Assembly (NCBI GenBank): GCA_022842305.1
Contig: JALHPY010000027.1
Coordinates: forward strand, 1-38,360
Direction: 5' to 3'
DNA from: Rubrivivax sp.
GTDB taxonomy: Bacteria; Pseudomonadota; Gammaproteobacteria; Burkholderiales; Burkholderiaceae_C
DNA: 38,360 nt
The notes beneath the pieces were generated by a model. That model did no database searches, was not told the origin of the DNA, and was given only the letters and a program-made list of their open reading frames with translations. Made by a program: the position numbers and the translations under genes. This document shows positions 7,668 through 15,862 of this stretch, piece after piece (within the stretch, counting starts at the first letter, position 1; every line of letters begins with the position of its first letter).

Positions 7668-8564
7668 ATGAACCCACTGCACGCCATCGTCACGGCAACC
7701 GACTTTTCCGCGCCGTCGCGGCATGCGGCGCAGCGGGCCACCCTGCTGGCCCGGTCCAGCGGTGCCGCGGTGACGCTGATGCACACCGTGGGTGGCTCGG
7801 CGCTCGAGGATCTGCGCCGCTGGCTGGCCGACGACAGCCAGGCGGCCGGCGCGATCGAGGCCGACGCGCGCCAGCAGCTCGAGCAGATGGCGGCCGAGCT
7901 GGGCCGGTCCCAGGGCATCGCCGTGCGCACGCAGCTGAGCGTCGGACACCCCGTGGAGCAGGTCATCCGGCATGCCGACGAACTCGATGCAGACCTGCTC
8001 GTGACGGGAACGCGCGGGGCCGGATTCTTCCGGGGGGTGGTGGTCGGATCGACCGCCGAGCGCATCGCCAGGCGCTCGTCCCGACCCGTGCTGATGGTGC
8101 GTCAACTGCCCCACGAGCCCTATCGGCGCATCCTGGTGCCGGTGGATTTTTCCGACTGGAGCCGCAACGCCATCGAGCTGGCCCTGCAGATCGCGCCCCA
8201 GGCCTTGCTGGTGCTGATGCACGCCGTCGAACTGCCCTTCGAAGGCAAGATGCGCCTGGCCGGCGTGGCCGAAGACACCCTGGTGCGGTATGGCGCCACC
8301 GCGCGGCGCGAAGCGCAGCAGCGCCTGCATGAACTCGCGGCCGAGGCCGGCCTGGACGCGGACCGCGTGCGCCTGTGCACCCCCAGCGGTGCCGACGCCT
8401 GGATGCTGATCGTGCAGGCGGAGCAGGAACACGATTGCGACCTCGTGGTCATCGGCCGGCAAGGCCGCCATGCGCTCGACGAGTTCCTGCTCGGCAGCAC
8501 GACGCGCATGGTCATCGCCGAGGGCGCGGCCGACGTGCTGATCGCCTGCCGCCGATCCGACTGA
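7668..8564 (+). CDS. Tandem-domain universal stress protein (UspA family)
   Basis: The 298-residue protein has two USP domains. The first (IVTATDFSAPSRHA) carries GTRGAGFFRGVVVGS and the second (ILVPVDFSDWSRNA) carries GRQGRHALDEFLLGS. Both fit G-x2-G-x9-G-S, so ATP binding is likely. It is much closer to the USP at 14657-15550 than to the pair at 1852-3766: both have LPHEPYRR or TPHEPYRR at the domain junction and VDFS at the second domain start. It sits 90 bp after the RNase-like gene and 51 bp before the Mrp operon on the same strand, so cotranscription is possible. A GGAG site lies 9 nt before the ATG. Confidence 0.93.
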   Translation: MNPLHAIVTATDFSAPSRHAAQRATLLARSSGAAVTLMHTVGGSALEDLRRWLADDSQAAGAIEADARQQLEQMAAELGRSQGIAVRTQLSVGHPVEQVIRHADELDADLLVTGTRGAGFFRGVVVGSTAERIARRSSRPVLMVRQLPHEPYRRILVPVDFSDWSRNAIELALQIAPQALLVLMHAVELPFEGKMRLAGVAEDTLVRYGATARREAQQRLHELAAEAGLDADRVRLCTPSGADAWMLIVQAEQEHDCDLVVIGRQGRHALDEFLLGSTTRMVIAEGAADVLIACRRSD

Positions 8565-8565
8565 T

Positions 8566-8582
8566 CCCGGCGCGGCGCCGGG
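8566..8582. repeat. GC-rich hairpin between USP and mrpA
   Basis: CCCGGCG (8566-8572) and CGCCGGG (8576-8582) are exact reverse complements around CGG, two bases after the USP stop codon. It might attenuate or terminate transcription before the Mrp operon. No T-run follows, so it may act instead as an mRNA 3'-end stabiliser. Confidence 0.4.
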
Positions 8583-8615
8583 CCGCCACGGGGCCCGAAA
8601 GTAGACTCCGTGGCA

Positions 8616-11525
8616 ATGTCGCTTCTCCTCCTGCTCTCGTTGCCCTTCATCGGCAGCGCGGTTGCCGCGCTGTTGCCGACCAACGCCCGCAACCTCGAGT
8701 CCTTGTGGGCTGCGGCCGTTGCGCTGGTGGTCGCGGTGCAGCTGGCCCTGCTGTACCCGGACATCAGTGCCGGCAGCGTGGCGACCGAACGCCTGGCCTG
8801 GCTGCCCAGCCTGGGCATCGACGTGGTCGTGCGCCTGGACGGCTTCGCCTGGATGTTCGCGATGCTGGTCAGCGGCATGGGCCTGCTGGTGATCGTCTAC
8901 GCGCGCTACTACCTGTCGGCCGACGACCCGGCCGCGCGCTTCTATTCGCTGCTGCTGGGCTTCATGGGCGCGATGCTGGGCGTGGTGGTCTCGGGCAACC
9001 TGGTGCAGCTGGTGGTGTTCTGGGAACTCACCAGCGTCTTCTCGTTCCTGCTCATCGGCTACTGGACCCACCGCAAGGACGCGCGCCGTGGCGCCCGCAT
9101 GGCCTTCACCGTCACGGCCACCGGCGGGCTGGCGCTGCTGGCCGGGGTGCTGGTACTGGGCCACATCGTCGGCAGCTTCGAGCTCGATGCCGTGCTGCAG
9201 GCGGGCGATGTGGTGCGCGCCCACCCGCTCTATCCCCTGGCGCTGGGCCTGGTGCTGCTGGGCGCGCTGACCAAGAGCGCGCAGTTCCCGTTCCACTTCT
9301 GGCTGCCGCACGCGATGGCGGCGCCCACGCCGGTCTCGGCCTACCTGCACTCGGCCACGATGGTCAAGGCCGGCGTCTTCCTGCTGGCCCGGCTCTGGCC
9401 GGTGCTGTCCGGCACCGACGCGTGGTTCTGGATCGTCGGCGGCGCCGGCCTGGCCACGCTGCTGCTGGGCAGCTACGTGGCGATGTTCCAGAACGACCTG
9501 AAGGGGCTGCTGGCGTACTCGACGATCAGCCACCTGGGGCTCATCACCCTGCTGCTGGGCCTGAACAGCCCGCTGGCGGCCGTGGCCGCGGTCTTCCACA
9601 TGATGAACCACGCGACCTTCAAGGCCTCGCTGTTCATGTCGGTGGGCATCATCGACCACGAGAGTGGCACCCGCGACATGCGCAGGCTCGACGGCCTGTA
9701 CCGCTTCATGCCCATCACCGGCACGCTGGCCATCGTGGCCTGTGCCGCGATGGCCGGCGTTCCGCTGCTCAACGGCTTCCTGTCCAAGGAGATGTTCTTC
9801 GCCGAGACAGTGTTCGTCACGGCGCACCCGGCCCTCGAGTACGGCCTGCCTGCGGCCGCCACGCTGGCCGGCGTGTTTGCGGTGGTGTATTCACTGCGTT
9901 TCGGCCACGACGTCTTCTTCGGCCCGCCGCCCACCGATTGCCCGCGCCAGCCACACGAGCCGGTGCACTGGATGCGCGTGCCGGTGGAGCTGCTGGTGCT
10001 GGCCTGCATCGTCGTCGGCACGTTGCCGGCCTGGTCCATCGGCCCGGTGCTGGCCGTGGCCGCGCAGCCGGTGGTCGGCGGCCCGCTGCCCGAGTACAGC
10101 CTGGCGCTGTGGCACGGCTTCAACACCCCGCTGGCGATGAGCCTGGTGGCCACCGGGGGCGGCCTGCTCGTCTACCTGCGCTTCGCTCAGCGCTTCAAGC
10201 AGCGCCGGGGACGTGGCGCGCCGCTGCTCCAGGGCCTGGACGGCAAGCGCCTGTTCGAGAACCTGCTGGCGCGCGCCTCGGACACCGCGCGGCGGCTGGT
10301 GCGCCGGCTGGGCACGCGCCGCCTGCAGCCGCAGCTGTTTGCCATGCTGCTGATCGCCGGCCTCGCCGGCCTGAGCTCGGCCTTGATCGTGCCGTTGACC
10401 TGGGGTGACCGCGCGCGCGTGCCGGCCACGCCCGAGTTCGTGCTGCTGTGGGTGATGGCAGGCGCTTGCGCCATCGGCGCGGCCAACCAGGCCAAGTTCC
10501 ACCGCCTGGCCGCACTGGCCATGCTCAGCGTCGTCGGCCTGGCCTTGTGCATCACCTTCGCGTGGTTCTCGGCGCCGGACCTGGCGCTGACCCAGCTCGC
10601 CGTCGAGGTGGTCACCCTGGTGCTGTTCCTGCTGGGCCTGCGCTGGATGCCCAAGCGGGTGGAGCAGGACGATCCGCGCACCGCAGGACGCGCCTGGTGG
10701 CGGCGGCGCCGTGACCTGGTGCTGGCAGTGGCCATCGGCGTCGGCCTGTCGGCGCTGTCGTACGCGCTGCTGACGCGCCATGCACCGCTGTCGATCTCCC
10801 CCTTCTTTATCGAGAAGGCCTTGTCCGAGGGCGGCGGCACCAACGTCGTCAACGTGATGCTGGTCGACTTCCGCGCCTTCGACACGCTGGGCGAGATCAC
10901 CGTGCTGGGCATCGTCGGCATCACCGTCTATGCACTGCTGCGGCGCTTCCGCCCGGCCCGGGAAGCGGTGCAGCCGACAGAGCAGCAACGGGCCAGCGCC
11001 GAGGCCGCCGGCGCCGACCTGATCGACCGCGACGGTGACGGCGACGATCACCTGCCGCCCTACCTGGAGGTGCCGGCCGTGCTGGTGCGCCTGCTGCTGC
11101 CGGTGGCCGGGCTGTTCGCCTTTCACCTCTTCATGCGCGGCCACAACGAGCCCGGCGGCGGCTTCGTCGCCGGCCTGGTGGTGGCCATCGCCTTCATCGC
11201 GCAGTACATGGTCAGCGGTACGCGATGGGTCGAGTCGCGCCTGCACCTGCTGCCCACGCGCTGGATCGCCGTGGGGCTGCTGATCGCGCTGGCCACCGGG
11301 CTGGGCTCGCTGGCGCTGGGCCATCCCTTCCTGACCACCCACACCGCCCATGTCACCTGGCCGCTGGTGGGCACGGTGCACCTGCCCACCGCGGCGATCT
11401 TCGACCTGGGTGTGTTCGCGGTGGTCGTGGGCTCGACCCTGCTGCTGCTGACCGCCATCGCCCACCAGTCGCTGCGCGCACGCCGACGGCAGGGCCTGGC
11501 GGTCGCCGACGGGGGGGACGACTGA
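8616..11525 (+). CDS. mrpA: Mrp Na+/H+ antiporter, fused subunits A and B
   Basis: The 969-residue membrane protein is the largest subunit of the Mrp complex, which expels Na+ (or K+) in exchange for protons. The N-terminal half is NuoL-like, with the conserved Glu of FWELTSVFSF at residue 137 and the Lys of LTKSAQFPFHFW at residue 220, both needed for proton transfer in the family. The distal part has MbhD-like (FSAPDLALTQLAVEVVTLVLF), MbhE-like (FRAFDTLGEITVLGIVGI) and MnhB-like (GHNEPGGGFVAGLV) modules. The separate MrpB of seven-gene operons is therefore fused on here, as in other six-gene proteobacterial systems. The start is ATG 8616 or GTG 8610, and no clear ribosome binding site decides it. 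The stop overlaps the mrpC start as TGATG. Confidence 0.95.
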   Translation: MSLLLLLSLPFIGSAVAALLPTNARNLESLWAAAVALVVAVQLALLYPDISAGSVATERLAWLPSLGIDVVVRLDGFAWMFAMLVSGMGLLVIVYARYYLSADDPAARFYSLLLGFMGAMLGVVVSGNLVQLVVFWELTSVFSFLLIGYWTHRKDARRGARMAFTVTATGGLALLAGVLVLGHIVGSFELDAVLQAGDVVRAHPLYPLALGLVLLGALTKSAQFPFHFWLPHAMAAPTPVSAYLHSATMVKAGVFLLARLWPVLSGTDAWFWIVGGAGLATLLLGSYVAMFQNDLKGLLAYSTISHLGLITLLLGLNSPLAAVAAVFHMMNHATFKASLFMSVGIIDHESGTRDMRRLDGLYRFMPITGTLAIVACAAMAGVPLLNGFLSKEMFFAETVFVTAHPALEYGLPAAATLAGVFAVVYSLRFGHDVFFGPPPTDCPRQPHEPVHWMRVPVELLVLACIVVGTLPAWSIGPVLAVAAQPVVGGPLPEYSLALWHGFNTPLAMSLVATGGGLLVYLRFAQRFKQRRGRGAPLLQGLDGKRLFENLLARASDTARRLVRRLGTRRLQPQLFAMLLIAGLAGLSSALIVPLTWGDRARVPATPEFVLLWVMAGACAIGAANQAKFHRLAALAMLSVVGLALCITFAWFSAPDLALTQLAVEVVTLVLFLLGLRWMPKRVEQDDPRTAGRAWWRRRRDLVLAVAIGVGLSALSYALLTRHAPLSISPFFIEKALSEGGGTNVVNVMLVDFRAFDTLGEITVLGIVGITVYALLRRFRPAREAVQPTEQQRASAEAAGADLIDRDGDGDDHLPPYLEVPAVLVRLLLPVAGLFAFHLFMRGHNEPGGGFVAGLVVAIAFIAQYMVSGTRWVESRLHLLPTRWIAVGLLIALATGLGSLALGHPFLTTHTAHVTWPLVGTVHLPTAAIFDLGVFAVVVGSTLLLLTAIAHQSLRARRRQGLAVADGGDD

Positions 11526-11869
11526 TGGAAGTGGTGATCTCGATCGCCATCGGCGTGATGGCCAGTGCCGGCGTGTGGCTGGTGCTGCGGCCGCGCACCT
11601 TCCAGGTACTGATCGGCCTGGCCATGCTGTCGTACGCGGTCAACCTGTTCATCTTCAGCGTGGGCAGCCTGTCCGTCGACCGCGAGCCCATCGTGAAGCC
11701 GGGCGTGGCAGCAGACCTGGTTCACTACACCGACCCGCTGCCACAGTCGCTGGTGCTGACGGCCATCGTCATCGGCTTTGCGACGACGGCGCTGTTCCTC
11801 GTCGTGCTGCTGGCGCTGCGCGGCCTGTCCGGCGGCGACCATGTCGACGGGCAGGAGGAGCACCCGTGA
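11525..11869 (+). CDS. mrpC: Mrp antiporter subunit C (NuoK-like)
   Basis: The 114-residue protein has three hydrophobic segments. The typical NuoK/MrpC pattern is visible: LIGLAMLSYAVNLFIF in the middle helix, and SLVLTAIVIGFATTALFLVVLLA at the end. MrpC is a small core subunit of the Mrp antiporter, corresponding to NuoK of complex I. Its ATG shares one base with the mrpA stop codon, and its stop overlaps the GTG start of mrpD by 4 bases, so translation is tightly coupled. An AGGAGG site for mrpD lies within its last codons. The length matches the family. Confidence 0.95.
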   Translation: MEVVISIAIGVMASAGVWLVLRPRTFQVLIGLAMLSYAVNLFIFSVGSLSVDREPIVKPGVAADLVHYTDPLPQSLVLTAIVIGFATTALFLVVLLALRGLSGGDHVDGQEEHP

Positions 11870-13533
11870 CGGGGGCTGCGGACCCCTCGCCCGGACACCT
11901 GCTCGACCACCTGCTGGTGGCGCCGGTGCTGCTGCCGCTGGCCACCGCGGCGCTGATGCTGCTGCTGGGCGAAGGCCGGCGCCGGCTGAAGGCGGTGACC
12001 AACGTGCTGTCGACCGCGCTTGGATTGGCCATCGCCGTGAGCTTGCTGATGGGTGTGGCCGAGCGCGAGGCGCCGGCGGCGTTCGGCATCTACCTGCCGG
12101 GCAACTGGCCCGTGCCCTTCGGCATCGTGCTGGTGGCCGACCGGCTGTCGGCGCTGATGGCGGTGCTGACCGGCTGCGTCGGCCTGGCCTCGCTGCTGTA
12201 CGCACTGGCCCGCTGGCAGCATGCCGGGGTGTATTTCCACGTGCTGTTCCAGCTGCAGCTGATGGGGTTGTACGGTGCCTTCCTGACCGCGGACCTGTTC
12301 AACCTCTTCGTCTTCTTCGAGGTGTTGCTGGCAGCGAGCTACGGCCTGCTGCTGCACGGTGGGGGCACGGCGCGGGTGCGTGCCGGCCTGCATTACATCG
12401 CCGTCAACCTGGTGGCCTCGCTGCTGTTCCTGATCGGCGTGGCAGTGCTGTACGGCGTCACCGGCACGCTGAACATGGCCGATATCGCGCACAAGCTGCC
12501 GGCGGTGCCGGCCAGCGACCGCGGCCTGCTGCACGCCGGCGCGGCCATCCTGGCCATCGCCTTCCTGGCCAAGGCCGGGCTGTGGCCACTGAACTTCTGG
12601 CTGCCGCCGGCCTATGCCGCGGCCAGTGCGCCGGCCGCAGCGGTGTTTGCCATCCTCACCAAGGTGGGTGTGTATGCCGTGCTGCGGCTGTGGACCCTGT
12701 GCTTTCCGGCCGGTGCAGGCGCTTCGGCTGGCTTCGGCAGCGAGGTGCTGGTATGGGGCGGCATCGCCACGCTGGCCTTCGGGACGCTGGGCATGCTGGC
12801 CTCGCAACAGCTGGCGCGCCTGGCAGGTTATGCCGTGATCGCATCATCCGGCACACTGGTGGCGGCGATCGGCTTCGACGCCCCGGCGCTCAGCGGTGGC
12901 GCGCTCTTCTACCTGGCCAGTTCCACGCTGGGCGGCTGCGCGCTGTTCCTGCTGGTGGAACTGCTCGAGCGTTCGCGCCAGGTCGAGGTGGGCCCGCAGC
13001 AGTTGGACGACGGCAACGATGCCCTGCCGGCCTTCCTGGATGCCGAGCCCCCCGCCGGCACCAACCTCGACGACAACGAGGAAGCGCTGATCGGCCGTGC
13101 GATCCCCGCCGCGCTGGCCTTTCTGGGCCTCGCCTTCACGGTCTGCGCGCTGGTGACGGCGGGCCTGCCGCCGCTTTCGGGCTTCGTGGCCAAGCTGGCC
13201 ATGCTTTCCGCCCTGCTGGAGCAGCGCACGGCGGCGGCCTGGACCTTGTTTGCGCTGCTGATCCTGTCGGGCCTGTGCGGTGCCGTCGCGCTGATGCGCG
13301 TGGGTGTGCGTCACTTCTGGACCGCCCAGGACCGCCCGGCGCCGCGCCTGCGCGTGATCGAGACCTTGCCCATCGCGGGCCTGCTGGCCGCCGCGGTGGC
13401 GCTGGTGCTGCAGGCCGAAGCCGGGCTCGCCTACGCCCGCGCCGCGGCCGACTCGCTGCACGAGCCCCGGCTCTACATCGACGCGGTGATGGCTGCCCGC
13501 CCCATCGTGCGCCCGGCGGAACTGACGCGGTGA
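11866..13533 (+). CDS. mrpD: Mrp antiporter subunit D (NuoM/NuoN-like)
   Basis: The 555-residue polytopic protein is related to the proton-pumping subunits of complex I. The conserved Glu lies in VFFEVLLAASYG (residue 152) and the conserved Lys in FLAKAGLWPLNFWLP (residue 236), as expected of a functional MrpD. A polar stretch of about 50 residues (around DDGNDALPAFLDAEPP) interrupts the later helices. The start is GTG at 11866, supported by AGGAGG a few bases upstream and a GTGA overlap with mrpC. Its own end overlaps the GTG of mrpE. With MrpA it forms the likely ion-translocating core. Confidence 0.95.
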   Translation: MTGAADPSPGHLLDHLLVAPVLLPLATAALMLLLGEGRRRLKAVTNVLSTALGLAIAVSLLMGVAEREAPAAFGIYLPGNWPVPFGIVLVADRLSALMAVLTGCVGLASLLYALARWQHAGVYFHVLFQLQLMGLYGAFLTADLFNLFVFFEVLLAASYGLLLHGGGTARVRAGLHYIAVNLVASLLFLIGVAVLYGVTGTLNMADIAHKLPAVPASDRGLLHAGAAILAIAFLAKAGLWPLNFWLPPAYAAASAPAAAVFAILTKVGVYAVLRLWTLCFPAGAGASAGFGSEVLVWGGIATLAFGTLGMLASQQLARLAGYAVIASSGTLVAAIGFDAPALSGGALFYLASSTLGGCALFLLVELLERSRQVEVGPQQLDDGNDALPAFLDAEPPAGTNLDDNEEALIGRAIPAALAFLGLAFTVCALVTAGLPPLSGFVAKLAMLSALLEQRTAAAWTLFALLILSGLCGAVALMRVGVRHFWTAQDRPAPRLRVIETLPIAGLLAAAVALVLQAEAGLAYARAAADSLHEPRLYIDAVMAARPIVRPAELTR

Positions 13534-14018
13534 AGCGCCTGCTGCCGTCGCCCTGGCTGTCGCTGGGCCTGCTCGGCGGCTGGCTGCTGCTCACGCGCAG
13601 CTTCAGCATCGGCCAGCTGATGCTGGGCGTGCTGGTGGCGCTGCTGGTGCCGCTGTTGATGGCTCCGCTGCGTCCGCGCCCCGGCCCGCTGCGGCGCTGG
13701 GGTCTGCTGCTGCGGCTGATCCTGCGTGTCGGTGCCGAAGTGGTGCACTCGGCGCTGCTGGTGGCCGCGGGCGTGCTGCGCGCGCGATCACGCCCCCCGC
13801 GCGGAACCTTCGTCGTGGTGCCGCTCGATCTGCACGACGCCCATGGCCTGGCAGCCCTGGCCATGATCTCGGCCGTCATCCCGGGCACGGTCTGGTCCGA
13901 GCTGGCGCCCGACCGCAGCGCACTGCTGATGCACGTGTTCGATCTCGACGACGAGGCCGCCTTCGTCCAGCACTTCAAGACCGACTACGAACAGCCCCTG
14001 AAGGAGATCTTCGAATGA
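13530..14018 (+). CDS. mrpE: Mrp antiporter subunit E
   Basis: The 162-residue protein starts at a GTG that overlaps the mrpD stop (GTGA at 13530-13533). Two or three hydrophobic segments lie in the first 95 residues, followed by a cytoplasmic domain with the family-typical ISAVIPGTVWSEL and a C-terminal acidic stretch (DDEAAFVQHFK). MrpE is required for assembly or activity of the complex in characterised systems. The stop overlaps the mrpF start as ATGA. The length is normal for the family. Confidence 0.94.
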   Translation: MKRLLPSPWLSLGLLGGWLLLTRSFSIGQLMLGVLVALLVPLLMAPLRPRPGPLRRWGLLLRLILRVGAEVVHSALLVAAGVLRARSRPPRGTFVVVPLDLHDAHGLAALAMISAVIPGTVWSELAPDRSALLMHVFDLDDEAAFVQHFKTDYEQPLKEIFE

Positions 14019-14290
14019 GCGATCTGCTGTCGCTGGCGATCACCGCCACGCTGATCCTGTACACCGTCGCCATGGGCATCGGCATGGCGCGCCTGTTCCG
14101 CGGACCCAGCGCGCAGGATCGGGTGCTGGCCATGGACTTCGTCTACGTGGTCGGCATGCTGGTGATGCTGGTGCTGGCCATCCGCTACGACAGCGAGATG
14201 TACTTCGAAGGCGCGCTGGTGATGGTGCTGTTCGGCTTCGTCGGGTCGGTGGCGATGGCCAAGTTCCTGTTGCGCGGCGAGGTGATTTGA
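14015..14290 (+). CDS. mrpF: Mrp antiporter subunit F
   Basis: The 91-residue membrane protein has three predicted helices. Family features are the MARLFRGPSAQDRVLAMD segment between helices one and two, and LVMVLFGFVGSVAMAKFL in helix three. It starts at an ATG overlapping the mrpE stop and is a small structural subunit of the Mrp complex. The GAGGTGA near its end (14279-14285) serves as the ribosome binding site of mrpG. Confidence 0.94.
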   Translation: MSDLLSLAITATLILYTVAMGIGMARLFRGPSAQDRVLAMDFVYVVGMLVMLVLAIRYDSEMYFEGALVMVLFGFVGSVAMAKFLLRGEVI

Positions 14291-14292
14291 GT

Positions 14293-14640
14293 ATGTCCGC
14301 CCTGACGACGCTGCTGGCCGAGATCGTGGTGGCGCTGCTGCTGGTGGGCAGCGGCCTGGTGGTGCTGGTGGCCGCACTCGGGCTGTGGCGGCTGCCCGAT
14401 TTCTTCCTGCGCATGCACGCGCCGGCACTGGCCTCCACGCTGGCCGCATGGATCGTCACCCTGGCCTCCATCGTCCACTTCAGCGCGCGCGGTTCGGGGC
14501 TTGCCCTGCACGTCTGGCTGATCATCATCGTGTTGTCGATCACGGCCCCGGTGACGACCATCATGCTGGCCCGCGCCGCGCTGTTCCGGCGACGTCAGGC
14601 GGGCGAGCCCTTGCCTGCGCCGCTGCAGCGGCGCGGCTGA
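14293..14640 (+). CDS. mrpG: Mrp antiporter subunit G
   Basis: The 115-residue membrane protein is the last gene of the Mrp operon. It shows the MrpG pattern: a first helix ending LVAALGLWRLPDFFLRMHAP, then a helix with TLAAWIVTLAS, then LIIIVLSITAPVTTIMLARAA. I chose ATG 14293 because GAGGTGA lies 7 nt upstream. The frame also opens at TTG 14287, which would overlap the mrpF stop by 3 bases but leave too little room for the ribosome binding site. The gene ends 16 bp before the convergent USP gene, with no clear terminator between them. Confidence 0.92.
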   Translation: MSALTTLLAEIVVALLLVGSGLVVLVAALGLWRLPDFFLRMHAPALASTLAAWIVTLASIVHFSARGSGLALHVWLIIIVLSITAPVTTIMLARAALFRRRQAGEPLPAPLQRRG

Positions 14641-14656
14641 ACAGCGGCCGCGACGC

Positions 14657-15550
14657 TCAGGTGCCGCGCCGGGTCGACACGAGCACGTCGGCGCTGCCCT
14701 CGGCCAGCACGTGCTTGGTCACGCTGCCCAGCAGCAGGTCCGCCGTAGCCGACTGGCCGTGCTTGCCCAGAACGACCAGATCGCAGTCGTGCGACTGCTC
14801 GGCCTCGACGATGCGCAGAGACGCGTCGCCTTCGACCACGCAGGGTTCCCACTGCGCAGACAACAGACCCGCCTCGTGGGCCAGCGCGTGCACCCGTTGG
14901 CGCGCCTGCGCCCGCGCGTGCTGGCGGTAGATCTCGACCGTGTCGGTGTCGACCCCGGCAAAGTGCAGCTTCTCCTCGAACGGCACCTGGAACACCGTCA
15001 GGACCACCAGACGCGCATTCGGTGCAACGCGCCGCGCCAGCTTCACGGACTCGAGCGACCAGGCCGAGAAGTCGACCGTCACCAGCACGCGCCGGTAGGG
15101 CTCGTGCGGGGTCTGCCGCACCACCAGCAGCGGCCGGTCAGTGCGGCGCATCAGCCGCTCCGACGTGGTGCCCAGCACCAGGCGGCGCAGAAAGCCGGCG
15201 CCGCGCGCACCCAGCACCAGCAGTTGCGCATCCAGGCGCCCGGCCGCGCGCAGGATCTCGTCCAGTGCCGAGCCGGTGGCATCCTCGATGTCCACCGGGA
15301 CATGCCGGGCGCCTGCGACCTCGGCGGCGAGTGCGCGCAACTGGCGCTGCGCTTCATCGTGCAGCTTCTGTTCGGGCGCGCTCGAGGCGCCCAGCCATTC
15401 GCGGATCTGTGCGAGCGGTTCGCCGGGCAGCACGTGCATCAAAGCAACTGTCGCGTGGATTTCGTGCGCCAGGCGCGCAGCCCGGTCGACGGCATGGCGG
15501 GCATGCGCCGAGAAGTCGGTGGCGACGAGGATCGGTCCGCGCGTGGTCAT
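14657..15550 (-). CDS. Tandem-domain universal stress protein (UspA family)
   Basis: The 297-residue protein has two USP domains. ATP-binding loops are GARGAGFLRRLVLGT in the first, where Thr replaces the final Ser, and GKHGQSATADLLLGS in the second. It pairs with the USP at 7668-8564: the domain junction TPHEPYRRVLVTVDFS is nearly the same in both. The gene converges on mrpG and diverges from the alcohol dehydrogenase gene, with 312 bp and an FNR/ANR-like box between them. A GGGAGAT site lies just upstream of the ATG. It is probably an ATP-binding stress protein with single-gene transcription. Confidence 0.93.
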   Translation of the reverse strand: MTTRGPILVATDFSAHARHAVDRAARLAHEIHATVALMHVLPGEPLAQIREWLGASSAPEQKLHDEAQRQLRALAAEVAGARHVPVDIEDATGSALDEILRAAGRLDAQLLVLGARGAGFLRRLVLGTTSERLMRRTDRPLLVVRQTPHEPYRRVLVTVDFSAWSLESVKLARRVAPNARLVVLTVFQVPFEEKLHFAGVDTDTVEIYRQHARAQARQRVHALAHEAGLLSAQWEPCVVEGDASLRIVEAEQSHDCDLVVLGKHGQSATADLLLGSVTKHVLAEGSADVLVSTRRGT

Positions 15551-15862
15551 GGTGGGATCTCCCGTTTCGCGCTGTGGTGGCCCGGTCGTTCGAGCAGCAT
15601 CTGGCAATGCCTTTGATCGGTGGCAGGATGGATCCGCCTGGGTGGCGCTTCGTTCCCCGGCACGCACGCGCCGGGCCGGGCGCGCCTGCGGCGTGTGCAA
15701 CGGGCGACCGCCGCACAAAGACCGCCGCAAACCGGCCCGCGGCCGGCTTCGACCCCCCGGTTGATGCGGGTCAAGCATAACGCCCGAGCGCGGTGGAACG
15801 GCCTGTGCTGCCGGTGACTCCAACGCGGCCCGGCAACACCGGCAACACGCAGGAGCGATGCA
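15551..15862. other. Divergent intergenic region, no gene recognised
   Basis: The 312 bases between the divergent USP and alcohol dehydrogenase genes. It holds one FNR/ANR-like box (15761-15774) and an AGGAG ribosome binding site for the dehydrogenase (15851-15855). No convincing -35/-10 pair or RNA gene is visible. Confidence 0.5.
15761..15774. promoter_or_regulatory. FNR/ANR-like binding site
   Basis: TTGAT-GCGG-GTCAA matches TTGAT-N4-ATCAA at nine of ten positions. It lies in the divergent region between the USP and alcohol dehydrogenase genes, both of a kind often induced by oxygen limitation through FNR/ANR in proteobacteria. No well-placed -10 box is visible 41.5 bases away on either strand, so orientation and mode of action are open. 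Confidence 0.55.

Noticed and set aside
7017..9827. A minus-strand open frame of about 936 codons rich in His, Gln, Arg and Gly
   Set aside because: It is the antisense shadow of the RNase-like, USP and mrpA genes and has the composition of such shadows.
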